Assembly (NCBI GenBank): GCA_007123785.1 | Contig: SLGL01000118.1 | Location: 1-21,937 of the forward strand | DNA length: 21,937 nucleotides | Source: Balneolaceae bacterium | GTDB lineage: Bacteria; Bacteroidota; Rhodothermia; Balneolales; Balneolaceae | Direction of reading: 5' to 3' | Made by a program: the position numbers and the translations under genes | Notes under the pieces: generated by a model | What the model was told of the DNA's origin: nothing | The model's input: only the letters and a program-made list of their open reading frames with translations | Databases searched by the model: none | In this document: positions 7,547 through 16,113 of the stretch, one piece after another | Position numbering within the stretch: the first letter of the stretch is position 1 | Layout: each line of letters opens with the position of its first letter

Positions 7547-8148
7547 AATCTGTTTTTTAATAATTTTTCGAGGTCTTCGATGATGATATTCACTGGAGTC
7601 ATACTTCCGCCATAATCAAAAATAAGACGGGAGCGCTGATCGATAAGAAGGATCTTATCGGAGTGATTGATAAAATACATGCGATCTCCATCTTCAGAAT
7701 CGCGGGAGTAAGATTCTTGCGTTCGAACACTCACCCTCTCCATAAAAGCTGAAATGGTTTCCGTATCAGCAGTTAAAAACTGAAAGGGTGGCTTATCCAT
7801 TTCAAAGGCTGCTGCATACTGCTTCAGGACCTCCGGTGTATCCCGCTCTGGATCGAAGGTAACAAGGGCAAACTGTGTATCGCCTGGATTTTCCATCTCT
7901 TCGTACACTTTGCCCACATTAACCGTAATGAATGAGCAGATATCGGGGCAGTTGGTATAAATGAAACCCATCACAAGTGGTGAGCCCTCAAAATCATCGG
8001 GAAAAACTACTGTTTCACCATTTTGGTTGGTCAGTTCAAACCGTACATCACTGTAATCATCCAGTCCGGGTGAACTGCAACTGATGGTAAATGCACATAC
8101 CAAAAAAATTAAGAGGAATAATTTCAGGAATGTTTGAAATGGTAACAT
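7513..8148 (-). CDS. SCO1/SenC/PrrC family copper-binding thioredoxin-fold lipoprotein
   Basis: This gene encodes 211 residues. The signal ends CAFTISC, with Cys24 as the likely lipidated residue. The SCO metal site is intact: C67 and C71 in TNCPDIC, and H162 in INHSDKILLID. The TFDPERDTP stretch is also typical. Members help assemble the CuA centre of cytochrome c oxidase, by donating copper or reducing its cysteines, at the outer face of the inner membrane. The natural domain ends near EDLEKLL; the last 14 residues (KNRFCSLFSCLLYC) are read from the same DNA as the signal peptide of the downstream PCu(A)C gene in another frame. This suggests tight translational coupling. An M14 peptidase gene lies 93 bases upstream on the same strand and could be in the same transcript. 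Confidence 0.9.
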   Translation of the reverse strand: MLPFQTFLKLFLLIFLVCAFTISCSSPGLDDYSDVRFELTNQNGETVVFPDDFEGSPLVMGFIYTNCPDICSFITVNVGKVYEEMENPGDTQFALVTFDPERDTPEVLKQYAAAFEMDKPPFQFLTADTETISAFMERVSVRTQESYSRDSEDGDRMYFINHSDKILLIDQRSRLIFDYGGSMTPVNIIIEDLEKLLKNRFCSLFSCLLYC

Positions 8149-8241
8149 AAATCAAATTTTGGTTTTTTTAATCAGAATAAATGTAGAGGAAATTAGTGAA
8201 TCTGATATGAAATACTTTCAATAAACGTGAGTTTCGGCGGG

Positions 8242-9519
8242 TTAGTTTCTAATGTGATTTTGATACTCTTCAATCATCAGTTTCATAAACAGCTCGGCAG
8301 AACGAACACCAAGTTGTCGAACCTGATCCCGCGGCATTTCATCCCAAACTTCGAAGGTTACCGCATCGGCACCAAAAGTTTTAAATGTCCAGTTTTTTGC
8401 AATTGGAGAGACAATATCAAACGGTTCAACATCAAGATCAACCTCAGGCAATGCAGCTTTGATTTCATCGGCCCACCTGTATGTAAAATGAAGGGGAAAT
8501 GTTTGGATCTCTTTGATGATCGGGTAAAACAAAGTGCGTCCCGTTGAGTGAAAATCGATAGCGTAAAAAACTTTTCGGTTGGGTTTTTCTTTGAGTGGCA
8601 GAAGTGTTTTTTGCACAGCGGCTGTTTCCGGCTGCCGAAAATAGTTCCAGTCGCGATTCAGGTCTACTCCGGCAGCATTGGTTCGCCAATGGCCGTTATC
8701 CGCACCGTCTGGGTTCATCATCGGAAAAGCCCATACTTCAAAATAGTCCCTGAAACGGCTGGCAAGCTTTGTGTCTCCGGCAACGGTTTCAAGAAATTTT
8801 AAACCGGCAATGTAACCGGGAATTTCAGGGGGGTGTTGTCTGTTGTAAACAATAATTACACCCTTTAATGGTTTTGATGAAGGTTCAGAAATTTTAAGCA
8901 ATGAAACCGGCCTGCCCTGGTGACTGTATCCGGCTGTACTATTTCTGATATACGATTTTTCTGAAAGTGAATCGAGCCAGACAGAGAGGTGCTCGGTAGT
9001 ATAGATTTCCTGGGCGGAAACCCAGAGTGTATCTTGTGAGACATCCAGTTCAAGAATACCGCTGCTGCCTGAATGGTAATTTTTTGGATCAACAGGTTTC
9101 CAGTCCATGCCACCATTGGTGCTGATTTTAGGTGTGTAGCGCTGTCGACCCTCTTCCGGGTAGGCAAGTTCTACGGTTACGCGGGCTGTATCACTGCTCC
9201 AGATTTTAAAACCATACCACGGACTGTTGTTGACAGGGCTGATCTCCGGGCGAATCTCTATTGTGTACTGAAAATCATCTGTACGGTAAATATCGCTGGC
9301 ACGTGACCCGGGAAATTCATTTGAAATCCACACACCATCTGACAAAAAACCGATCGTTCGTTTGTGCTGAGGGATAATTTCCCTGTCGGAGGTTTCGGTA
9401 ACACCGGCAGGATCGTAGGCATAACCTGTAAAAACTTCCGGGTCTGTAGAACGACATGATGCAAAAAGAATAATTAAAACAATCTGAAACAGAATAAAGT
9501 GGATTTTTTGAAGTTTCAT
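8242..9519 (-). CDS. M14 family zinc carboxypeptidase, lipoprotein
   Basis: The protein has 425 residues from the ATG at 9519. That start gives a textbook lipoprotein signal (MKLQKIHF...LFASC, Cys22); an ATG 17 codons earlier (9570) would put charged residues in front of it. An N-terminal beta-rich domain occupies about residues 25-190, followed by the M14 catalytic domain. Zinc ligands are H229 and E232 in NRQHPPEIPG and H324 in IDFHSTG. MNPDG and GVDLNRDW (substrate carboxylate Arg289) are present, and E390 in VTFEVWDE is the likely general acid/base. All key residues are kept, so it should be active as a carboxypeptidase on peptides outside the cytoplasm. The beta domain plus M14 layout resembles the cytosolic carboxypeptidase (AGBL) branch more than digestive ones. 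It is divergent from tamA. Confidence 0.88.
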   Translation of the reverse strand: MKLQKIHFILFQIVLIILFASCRSTDPEVFTGYAYDPAGVTETSDREIIPQHKRTIGFLSDGVWISNEFPGSRASDIYRTDDFQYTIEIRPEISPVNNSPWYGFKIWSSDTARVTVELAYPEEGRQRYTPKISTNGGMDWKPVDPKNYHSGSSGILELDVSQDTLWVSAQEIYTTEHLSVWLDSLSEKSYIRNSTAGYSHQGRPVSLLKISEPSSKPLKGVIIVYNRQHPPEIPGYIAGLKFLETVAGDTKLASRFRDYFEVWAFPMMNPDGADNGHWRTNAAGVDLNRDWNYFRQPETAAVQKTLLPLKEKPNRKVFYAIDFHSTGRTLFYPIIKEIQTFPLHFTYRWADEIKAALPEVDLDVEPFDIVSPIAKNWTFKTFGADAVTFEVWDEMPRDQVRQLGVRSAELFMKLMIEEYQNHIRN

Positions 9520-9559
9520 CAAAATGACTGGATAAATATTATTTGTGAGAGAAAATCTT

Positions 9560-9594
9560 TTTGCAAACAACTTAGATCAATATTGCTATTTTTA
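9560..9594 (+). promoter_or_regulatory. Possible promoter for tamA-tamB
   Basis: A TTTG at 9560-9563 is followed after 23 bases by TATTTTTA at 9587-9594, close to the TTTG / TAnnTTTG promoter of Bacteroidota (last base A instead of G, spacing at the long limit). It would place the transcript start near 9600, just ahead of the TTG start codon at 9622, and argues against the far upstream ATG at 9499. Confidence 0.4.
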
Positions 9595-9621
9595 TATAAA
9601 ATTCCAGTTCTGTTTATTCAA

Positions 9622-11553
9622 TTGTCAGTTCAAAAAAATTATATCATCTCAACAGGAACATTTCTGTTTTCGGGTCTTCTCATTTTATTCACGATGACAT
9701 CCGCCGTATTTGCTATGGATGATACCGAGCGCGACCCGGTTGTCTGGAATGTAAACATAGAAGGTAATGAAGAGTTTCGGAGTATGGTTCTCAGGCAGGT
9801 TATTGCAACTTCACAACCGCGTATTTTCCAAAAAATGTTCAGACGGGTAAGTGATTACCCGTTCAGTGAAACAGAGCTGCGGCGCGATGAAGTTCGACTG
9901 GAACGATTTTATCAACGCCGCGGATATCCCGATGTTGATGTTCATTTTGAGGTGGAAGACCGCAGAAGAGAATGGCAAAAAGATGTAACGTTTTTCATAC
10001 GGGAGGGATCTCCTTCACCTATCGTATCTTCAGAAATTATTATTGATGCCGATGAACAAACCAAACAGGAGATCCGGGAAGCCAGGGATTTTATCCGTGC
10101 AACCAATCGGCACGACTACAGAACGGGAAGAGTTCACCAGTTAATCCGCCAGCCTGATGTGGAAGGGCTCTTCCGAGAAACACTTGAAAATCTTGGATAT
10201 GCCTGGCCGGATGTAACAGTGGAGTATGACAGAGACCCGGCCACCAACGAGGTAGACGTAAGAATCCATCTCACTCCAAACTCAAAAACCTACTTTACAG
10301 ATTTTCAGATCGAGGGTGATCTCTCTGTTCCGGAGCGGGTACTCATCAGGCAGACGGACATCAAAGTGGGAGATGTGTACAGCCGAAGCCAAATGCAGAC
10401 CGCTCAGCGAAGTATTTTTAATCACCATCTGTTTAGGTTCGCAACTATTACGCTTCCCGAACAGGAACGCGATTCTACACTTACGGCTTTGATCCGTGTC
10501 AGAGAATATTCCAAACGAACTGTAGAGGCGGCAGTGGGTGTGGGCCGCGAAGAAGTAGTTCGAGGTCAGGTGGCCTGGCAGCATCGCAACATTATGGGAA
10601 CCGGTCACCGGTTTGGGGCCAATATACGGGCTTCATTCATTGAACAGCGTGCAGGAACAGATTATTTGATTCCTTATGTCTTTAATTCGCGAAGCAGTAA
10701 TGTAGCATCGCTTTTTGGTGTTCATCGCCTTGAGCCTGCCTACGAACTCCTGCAGGGTGGATTTAACAGTAGTCTGATCTACCAGATCAGGCGGAACCAG
10801 ACAGCCACATTTTCATACGAGTTTTCTTTCAATGAAGAACTGTCTCGCGACCAGGGAGTTGAACTGCCCGATACCGTTCTGAACTACCAGGTTTCATCAT
10901 TTACCCTTTCGGGCTACTATAGTGAGGGGTTCGGCCGCGATCCGAGGGGATGGGTCATCCAGCCTTCAGCAGAGTTTTCCGGTACATTTGGCGAAGCCAC
11001 TTATTCATTTCAGAAATTCAATCTTGATGTGCGCCGTTTCACACCTATTACCGGAACCACAACTCTTGCCAAACGGGTCAACACAGGTGCCATATTCAAT
11101 GCCAAGGATATTGATCTACCGGCCAATATCCGTTTCTTTTCGGGAGGGACCAATTCTGTTCGAGGCTGGGCAAGGCAAACCCTGGGGCCAAGTGTACCAT
11201 CTTTTTCAGATGACGGCAGCTTCAATAACTTTTTACCAATCGGGGGAAGAGCGGCCTTAGCTTTCAACATGGAGCTGAGGCAGGATATTAGCGGAATTAT
11301 ACCCAATGTCGGCATGGCCGCTTTTATTGACGGCGGACAGGTTTGGCGGGACATTCGTTCACTCGAAGAACGTCCCGTACAGTTTGGAGCAGGAGGCGGA
11401 TTGCGATACCAGGCCCCTATCGGGCCAGTAAGGGTTGATATCGCCTACAAACTGAACCCGACGGATGAAGATCTTCTCATTTACAATGGGCAGGAGTTTG
11501 GATCGCGAATGAATCGTTTCGGAATTCACTTTAGTATAGGACAAGCCTTTTAA
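9622..11553 (+). CDS. tamA: TamA-like Omp85 outer-membrane protein
   Basis: The protein has 643 residues from the TTG at 9622, which gives a clean signal peptide ending SAVFA before MDDTERD. The open frame extends to an ATG at 9499, but that would add a charged and Cys-containing stretch and overlap the divergent M14 start. Three POTRA-like domains follow (roughly residues 35-125, 126-215 and 216-298), then a barrel of about 345 residues. The Omp85 loop-6 motif is clear: SGGTNSVRGW, with VRGW at 513-516. The last strand ends in Phe (HFSIGQAF). Length, three POTRAs and the following tamB gene point to TamA rather than BamA, which has five POTRAs. There is no Cys after the signal, so it is not the lipoprotein TamL form common in Bacteroidota. 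It should insert in the outer membrane and dock TamB. Confidence 0.85.
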   Translation: MSVQKNYIISTGTFLFSGLLILFTMTSAVFAMDDTERDPVVWNVNIEGNEEFRSMVLRQVIATSQPRIFQKMFRRVSDYPFSETELRRDEVRLERFYQRRGYPDVDVHFEVEDRRREWQKDVTFFIREGSPSPIVSSEIIIDADEQTKQEIREARDFIRATNRHDYRTGRVHQLIRQPDVEGLFRETLENLGYAWPDVTVEYDRDPATNEVDVRIHLTPNSKTYFTDFQIEGDLSVPERVLIRQTDIKVGDVYSRSQMQTAQRSIFNHHLFRFATITLPEQERDSTLTALIRVREYSKRTVEAAVGVGREEVVRGQVAWQHRNIMGTGHRFGANIRASFIEQRAGTDYLIPYVFNSRSSNVASLFGVHRLEPAYELLQGGFNSSLIYQIRRNQTATFSYEFSFNEELSRDQGVELPDTVLNYQVSSFTLSGYYSEGFGRDPRGWVIQPSAEFSGTFGEATYSFQKFNLDVRRFTPITGTTTLAKRVNTGAIFNAKDIDLPANIRFFSGGTNSVRGWARQTLGPSVPSFSDDGSFNNFLPIGGRAALAFNMELRQDISGIIPNVGMAAFIDGGQVWRDIRSLEERPVQFGAGGGLRYQAPIGPVRVDIAYKLNPTDEDLLIYNGQEFGSRMNRFGIHFSIGQAF

Positions 11554-14500
11554 TGAACGACGACAAATCCACATATCGCAAAAGACGATGGCCTTTAGGG
11601 TTGATGATTATCGTGTTGATCCTGCTTTTTCTGGCTTCGGGTGTGAGGCTTGCTCTTAAAAGCGACTGGCTTTTCGATAAAGTCCGTGATATTGCCATGG
11701 AGCAGGCCACCGAAAATATCAACGGCACCCTCACTATCGAATCAATCCGGGGTGACCTTTTGCATGGTTTTGTAATACGCAACATACATCTGACGGATGA
11801 AAATCAAGAAGATGTTGCCAAAATTGACTCACTTGTTGTTAATTACCGTCTGCTGAACCTCATTCGTTCATCTCACGAACTGAATGACCTGAATGTCTAT
11901 GGTGCCGACATTTTTGTGCATCAAAAAGAAGATTCCACCTGGAATGTGCAGACCCTGGTTCAGGAAACCGAAGAGGTTGAAGAAACCGACCCCGTTTACT
12001 GGGTACTTCATCACATTGGCATTCATAATATGAATGTAGACGTGAGATCCGAATATCTGTTGCCCGACGGATTTCTGAACATAGATGCCCTGGATGCAAG
12101 TCTTTCTCTTGGAGCCCGTGAACAGGGTTTTTTTGCAACAATTGACAACCTCGACTTCTCTCTCCGTGAGGCTCGCCTGCCTGAACCGATTGCTGTTTAT
12201 CTTGAAGGAAGCACAGCACAAGAGAGAATCACACTTGAGTCTCTTGTACTCAATACCGGAAGATCTGCACTCAGGGCATCAGCCGAATACAGGGAGCCGG
12301 ACCAGATTCAACAACAAACAGAAGTGTCTCCGCTCTCCTGGCAAGACCTGGCCCTTTACGCCGAAGACCTGCCCCTCCGCCAGGATCTTTACATCCGCCT
12401 TGGTGCAGAGGGAACCCTGGATAATTTGAACCTATCTCTTTTTGTAACAGCTGCCGGGCTTAATGAACTGGACCTGAATGTTGGTATGAATGTAACTGAT
12501 GAGCCGGTTCTTAAGAATGTAAATTTGAAAGCAACGGGACTGAATCTGCCACAACTAACCGGGCTGAATGAACTTCCTGTTTTCAATAATTTGGAGTTCT
12601 TCGGGAGCGGCAATCTTGCAGCAGACCAACTTGATCAATCACACTGGACGGGTGAATTACTGATTGAAGGAGGCGAATACGACATCTACAGCATCGATCG
12701 GTTTCACGCTGAATATGAACTCTCCGACAGTAATGTTGATCTGCTCGCCGAACTTTCGGCAAACGGACAAAACATAGATCTGAAAGCATCACTGCGCAGC
12801 CTTTTTGATGAAATGCCCGAATGGGACCTTGAGCTCACAACGAACCGCCTGAATATCGCAGATTTGCTACAGAACGAAGAACTGGACAGTGATCTGAATA
12901 TCCGGGCAAATCTGAGCGGTGCCGGCTTCGATCCTGAACAATTTTCTGCCACGGCAGATTTGATGGTCTTGGGCAGCCGGTTTGGAGATCAGGCTTTCTC
13001 TGAGCTGAGTTTCAGCGGCTCTATAGATCAGGATGATGTACAGGGATTATTGCGAGGGCAACTCGACCAAAGCACACTCGAAACCAATTTTTCAGCTTCA
13101 AACTGGCAGGGCGATCCTTCATACCGTTTTTCTGCTGCTATACGAAATTTCAATGCCTCTGAAATAGAAGGATTCGATGATTTTCATACCAATATTAATG
13201 GTACTATCAGCGGAGAAGGCTCCTACTTTGATCCTGAGCAGTTAAACCTGGTAGCTGTAGCTGAGTTCGACTCAAGTATTGTAAACAACGAGATAATAGA
13301 TACTCTCCGGGTAGATTTGAAAGTGGAAGATCAGTTTCTCCATATTGATGAGGGAGTTTTGCAAAGCCCTATTGCAGATGCCGCATTTACCATAAAACAG
13401 CATATCCTTGATGCAACAAATCCCGACAACACCCTTCAATTTAATGCATCGGTGAAAGATCTCTATCCACTGGCACCACTATTCGGACTTGAGCGGCTTG
13501 AGGCTCCCGGAACCATTCGCGGTAATCTGGCACGAAACAACAACGGTGTGTTACAGTTTGATGGGAACGTAGACCTGGAGCATGTATTGGTGGATACAAT
13601 GTTCAGTTCAGAACAGTTCACAGGCTCTGTGACTGCTTTGATTCAGGATGAACCGGAAGCCGACTTGCGTGTGAAACTGACACGTCCCGCGGTCTTCGAA
13701 ACAGGTGTGCAAGATCTTCAGTTTGATACTTACGTTACCCTTCGTGATGATCAGACATCCGGCAAAATGAATCTCTTACTAACCAATGGGGACCAAACCT
13801 CCATTAGCCACAGCGGAGATTTCCTGGTCGATTCAACAGAAGTAAGACTAACCACCCATGACATTGAATTTGCCACCCAAATTCGCACACTTAAACTTGT
13901 TGAACCGTTTGACCTGACCTGGGCCGACGACATTCTTCGGGTTGATACGCTCACCATCGCTTCCGATGATGACGTCTCATTCCTCACACTATGGGTGCCT
14001 CACGTGGATTCCCTAACCCAGCATGCCGGTATCGATGCCCGAACACTTAACCTCGGCGAACTTCAGGAAGCAATCCTGGATGAAAGCTTTTTTGATGGAT
14101 ATCTCTCTGGTACCATAGAAGCCTACAACAGTCCCGAACGGCTTGATGTGAAAGCCACCGGCCTTCTGAACAGCTTCAAATATGGTGAGGGAGAGATGGA
14201 CTCGCTCCGGTTTGATGCAAACCTCGAAGAAGAATGGCTGGAGGCCGAACTGCATAGCTGGCACCTCGGGGAAAAACTGGCAGAAGGATTTTTGAGAATT
14301 CCCTTTATCCCCGGTGACCCAATGACATTTGATGAACAGTTTTTTGAAAGAGATGTAGAAGGAAGCTTCTCACTGCTGGATACCAATCTTACCTACTGGT
14401 TTTCATTTTTACCGGATGGTGCTCCGGCAGAAACTGAGGGAATTATTTCACTAAATGCTGATTTGGGTGGCATTGCTGGCAGTCCGGAACTAAACGGAAA

Positions 14501-16013
14501 TCTGTCTATTCGCGAAGGTCTTTTTTCAGGAATCTCTGTCGATCGTTTTGCAATAGATCTTGCCTACGAACATGAAGAAGAAACTGTAAGCATGAACGGA
14601 TCTGTAATAAAAGACAACCAATCCATTTTAGGGTTCAATGCCATTCTTCCGTTCCTGGTAGACCTTCAGCAAGCCGAAGTATTATTACCCGCCGATGAAG
14701 ACAGTGTTTTTGTAGATTTTCATACCGATAATTTCGATCTCGCCATGCTAAGCAATTATGTTGATCCCGAAGTGATACGACAATTATCTGGCCGCCTGGA
14801 AGGAAATGTCACTCTGTCTGGCCGCGTGGATGACCTCGAAAGCAACGGACAGATGCAGCTTACTCGTGGAAATATGCGAGTGGTTCAGGCCGGGATTACT
14901 CTTACTGAGATGGCTGCTAATATTTTATTTGAACCGGACCGGATCACCCTTCAGCAGTTTTCAACCCGAAGCGGACCGGGAAGTCTCAATGCAAGTGGAA
15001 CCGTGGAATTGGATGCCCTTACTCCCGGTAACATCAACCTGAATATGACAGCCAACCAATTCAGGGCTGCAAACACCCCGGAATATAATTTTTTGGTGAA
15101 CCTTCGTGCGAACCTGACTGGTACTGCTCAGGAACCCAATCTTGGTGGCAGTCTTACATTTTTGCAAAGTCAGGTAAATCTTCAAAATTTTGGAGAGCGT
15201 GCTGTGGAAGATGTTGTGCTTGAGGATGAAGAAGAACCCGAACCATCAGATTTTTTTGATGCACTTGCGATTGAATTCAGTGTAGATTTTGGAAGACAGT
15301 TTCTCATCCGAAACCGTCAATATCTCGATATGGAACTTTTACTGGGTGGCCAGCTCGACCTTGTAAAACAGAGGCAAGAAGAGTTGCAGATGTTCGGTAC
15401 ACTGGAGGGAATCAGAGGATTTGCACGCCCACTTGGCAGAAATTTTGAACTGGATGAAGCAAGCGTGGCTTTTGCCGGCCCTTTGGATAATCCTGAACTG
15501 AACATAACAACCCGTTACAGTCCGCCCCAGGCAGCAGGGGTTCACATTTTATACATCATTGAAGGTACACTCGAGGATCCTGAATTCAGGTTCGATAGTG
15601 AACCACCGCTCGAACTCCAGGATATTATCAGTTATACATTGTTTGGAAAGCCGTTCTATGAACTGGAATCATGGGAACAGGTGGTTGCAGGAAGCGGCAC
15701 AGGTCCAACCGCTGCAGATTTTGCACTCGAAGTATTACTCGATCGTGTGGAAATGCTCGCTTCGCAGCGGCTTGGAATCGATGTGGTTCAGATCGATAAC
15801 GCTAGATCGGGTTCCGGCAGCACCACGTCCATCAAAACCGGGTGGTATCTGAACCAGCGTACATTTTTTGCAATTCTGAACGAGGTTGGAGGTGCAAGGC
15901 CCAAAACCTTGTTTACTTTGGAGTATCTGCTTCGGCATAATCTTGAGCTAATTATTACCCAGGGAGATGACTCCCGGGAAGGTATAGACCTGCGCTGGAG
16001 ACTGGACTACTGA
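11553..16013 (+). CDS. tamB: TamB-like translocation/assembly module, AsmA-like bridge protein
   Basis: This gene encodes 1486 residues. A short basic N-terminus (TYRKRRWPLG) and a membrane anchor at about 14-34 are followed by an AsmA/chorein-like beginning (ATENINGTLTIESIRGD, GFVIRNIHLTD) and then about 1000 residues of repeating beta strands, as expected for a hydrophobic-grooved bridge across the periplasm. The C-terminal domain (about 1100-1486, TamB/DUF490) has the family's LEGIRGFARPLGRNFELDEA, FDSEPPLELQDIISYTLFGKP and closing IDLRWRLDY. It is anchored in the inner membrane and should contact the TamA barrel, acting in outer-membrane protein assembly or phospholipid transport. Its ATG shares one base with the tamA stop (TAATG), so the two are probably translationally coupled. 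The length is somewhat above the E. coli protein (about 1260). Confidence 0.92.
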   Translation: MNDDKSTYRKRRWPLGLMIIVLILLFLASGVRLALKSDWLFDKVRDIAMEQATENINGTLTIESIRGDLLHGFVIRNIHLTDENQEDVAKIDSLVVNYRLLNLIRSSHELNDLNVYGADIFVHQKEDSTWNVQTLVQETEEVEETDPVYWVLHHIGIHNMNVDVRSEYLLPDGFLNIDALDASLSLGAREQGFFATIDNLDFSLREARLPEPIAVYLEGSTAQERITLESLVLNTGRSALRASAEYREPDQIQQQTEVSPLSWQDLALYAEDLPLRQDLYIRLGAEGTLDNLNLSLFVTAAGLNELDLNVGMNVTDEPVLKNVNLKATGLNLPQLTGLNELPVFNNLEFFGSGNLAADQLDQSHWTGELLIEGGEYDIYSIDRFHAEYELSDSNVDLLAELSANGQNIDLKASLRSLFDEMPEWDLELTTNRLNIADLLQNEELDSDLNIRANLSGAGFDPEQFSATADLMVLGSRFGDQAFSELSFSGSIDQDDVQGLLRGQLDQSTLETNFSASNWQGDPSYRFSAAIRNFNASEIEGFDDFHTNINGTISGEGSYFDPEQLNLVAVAEFDSSIVNNEIIDTLRVDLKVEDQFLHIDEGVLQSPIADAAFTIKQHILDATNPDNTLQFNASVKDLYPLAPLFGLERLEAPGTIRGNLARNNNGVLQFDGNVDLEHVLVDTMFSSEQFTGSVTALIQDEPEADLRVKLTRPAVFETGVQDLQFDTYVTLRDDQTSGKMNLLLTNGDQTSISHSGDFLVDSTEVRLTTHDIEFATQIRTLKLVEPFDLTWADDILRVDTLTIASDDDVSFLTLWVPHVDSLTQHAGIDARTLNLGELQEAILDESFFDGYLSGTIEAYNSPERLDVKATGLLNSFKYGEGEMDSLRFDANLEEEWLEAELHSWHLGEKLAEGFLRIPFIPGDPMTFDEQFFERDVEGSFSLLDTNLTYWFSFLPDGAPAETEGIISLNADLGGIAGSPELNGNLSIREGLFSGISVDRFAIDLAYEHEEETVSMNGSVIKDNQSILGFNAILPFLVDLQQAEVLLPADEDSVFVDFHTDNFDLAMLSNYVDPEVIRQLSGRLEGNVTLSGRVDDLESNGQMQLTRGNMRVVQAGITLTEMAANILFEPDRITLQQFSTRSGPGSLNASGTVELDALTPGNINLNMTANQFRAANTPEYNFLVNLRANLTGTAQEPNLGGSLTFLQSQVNLQNFGERAVEDVVLEDEEEPEPSDFFDALAIEFSVDFGRQFLIRNRQYLDMELLLGGQLDLVKQRQEELQMFGTLEGIRGFARPLGRNFELDEASVAFAGPLDNPELNITTRYSPPQAAGVHILYIIEGTLEDPEFRFDSEPPLELQDIISYTLFGKPFYELESWEQVVAGSGTGPTAADFALEVLLDRVEMLASQRLGIDVVQIDNARSGSGSTTSIKTGWYLNQRTFFAILNEVGGARPKTLFTLEYLLRHNLELIITQGDDSREGIDLRWRLDY

Positions 16014-16113
16014 GAATCAACCATACCGTGTAATAGATGATTCTAAAAAGTTTTTTTAAATTGCCGAAATGCACTTATAGATTTAGGCTGACTACTTATA
16101 AACAATCTGAAAA

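Noticed and set aside
9622..11553. Calling the Omp85 protein BamA
   Set aside because: About three POTRA domains, 643 residues and a directly coupled tamB gene fit TamA better than the five-POTRA BamA.
16078..16085. TAGATTTA as a promoter for the metalloprotease gene
   Set aside because: The only upstream TTG is 14 bases away, too close for the -33/-7 pair, and the last base deviates.
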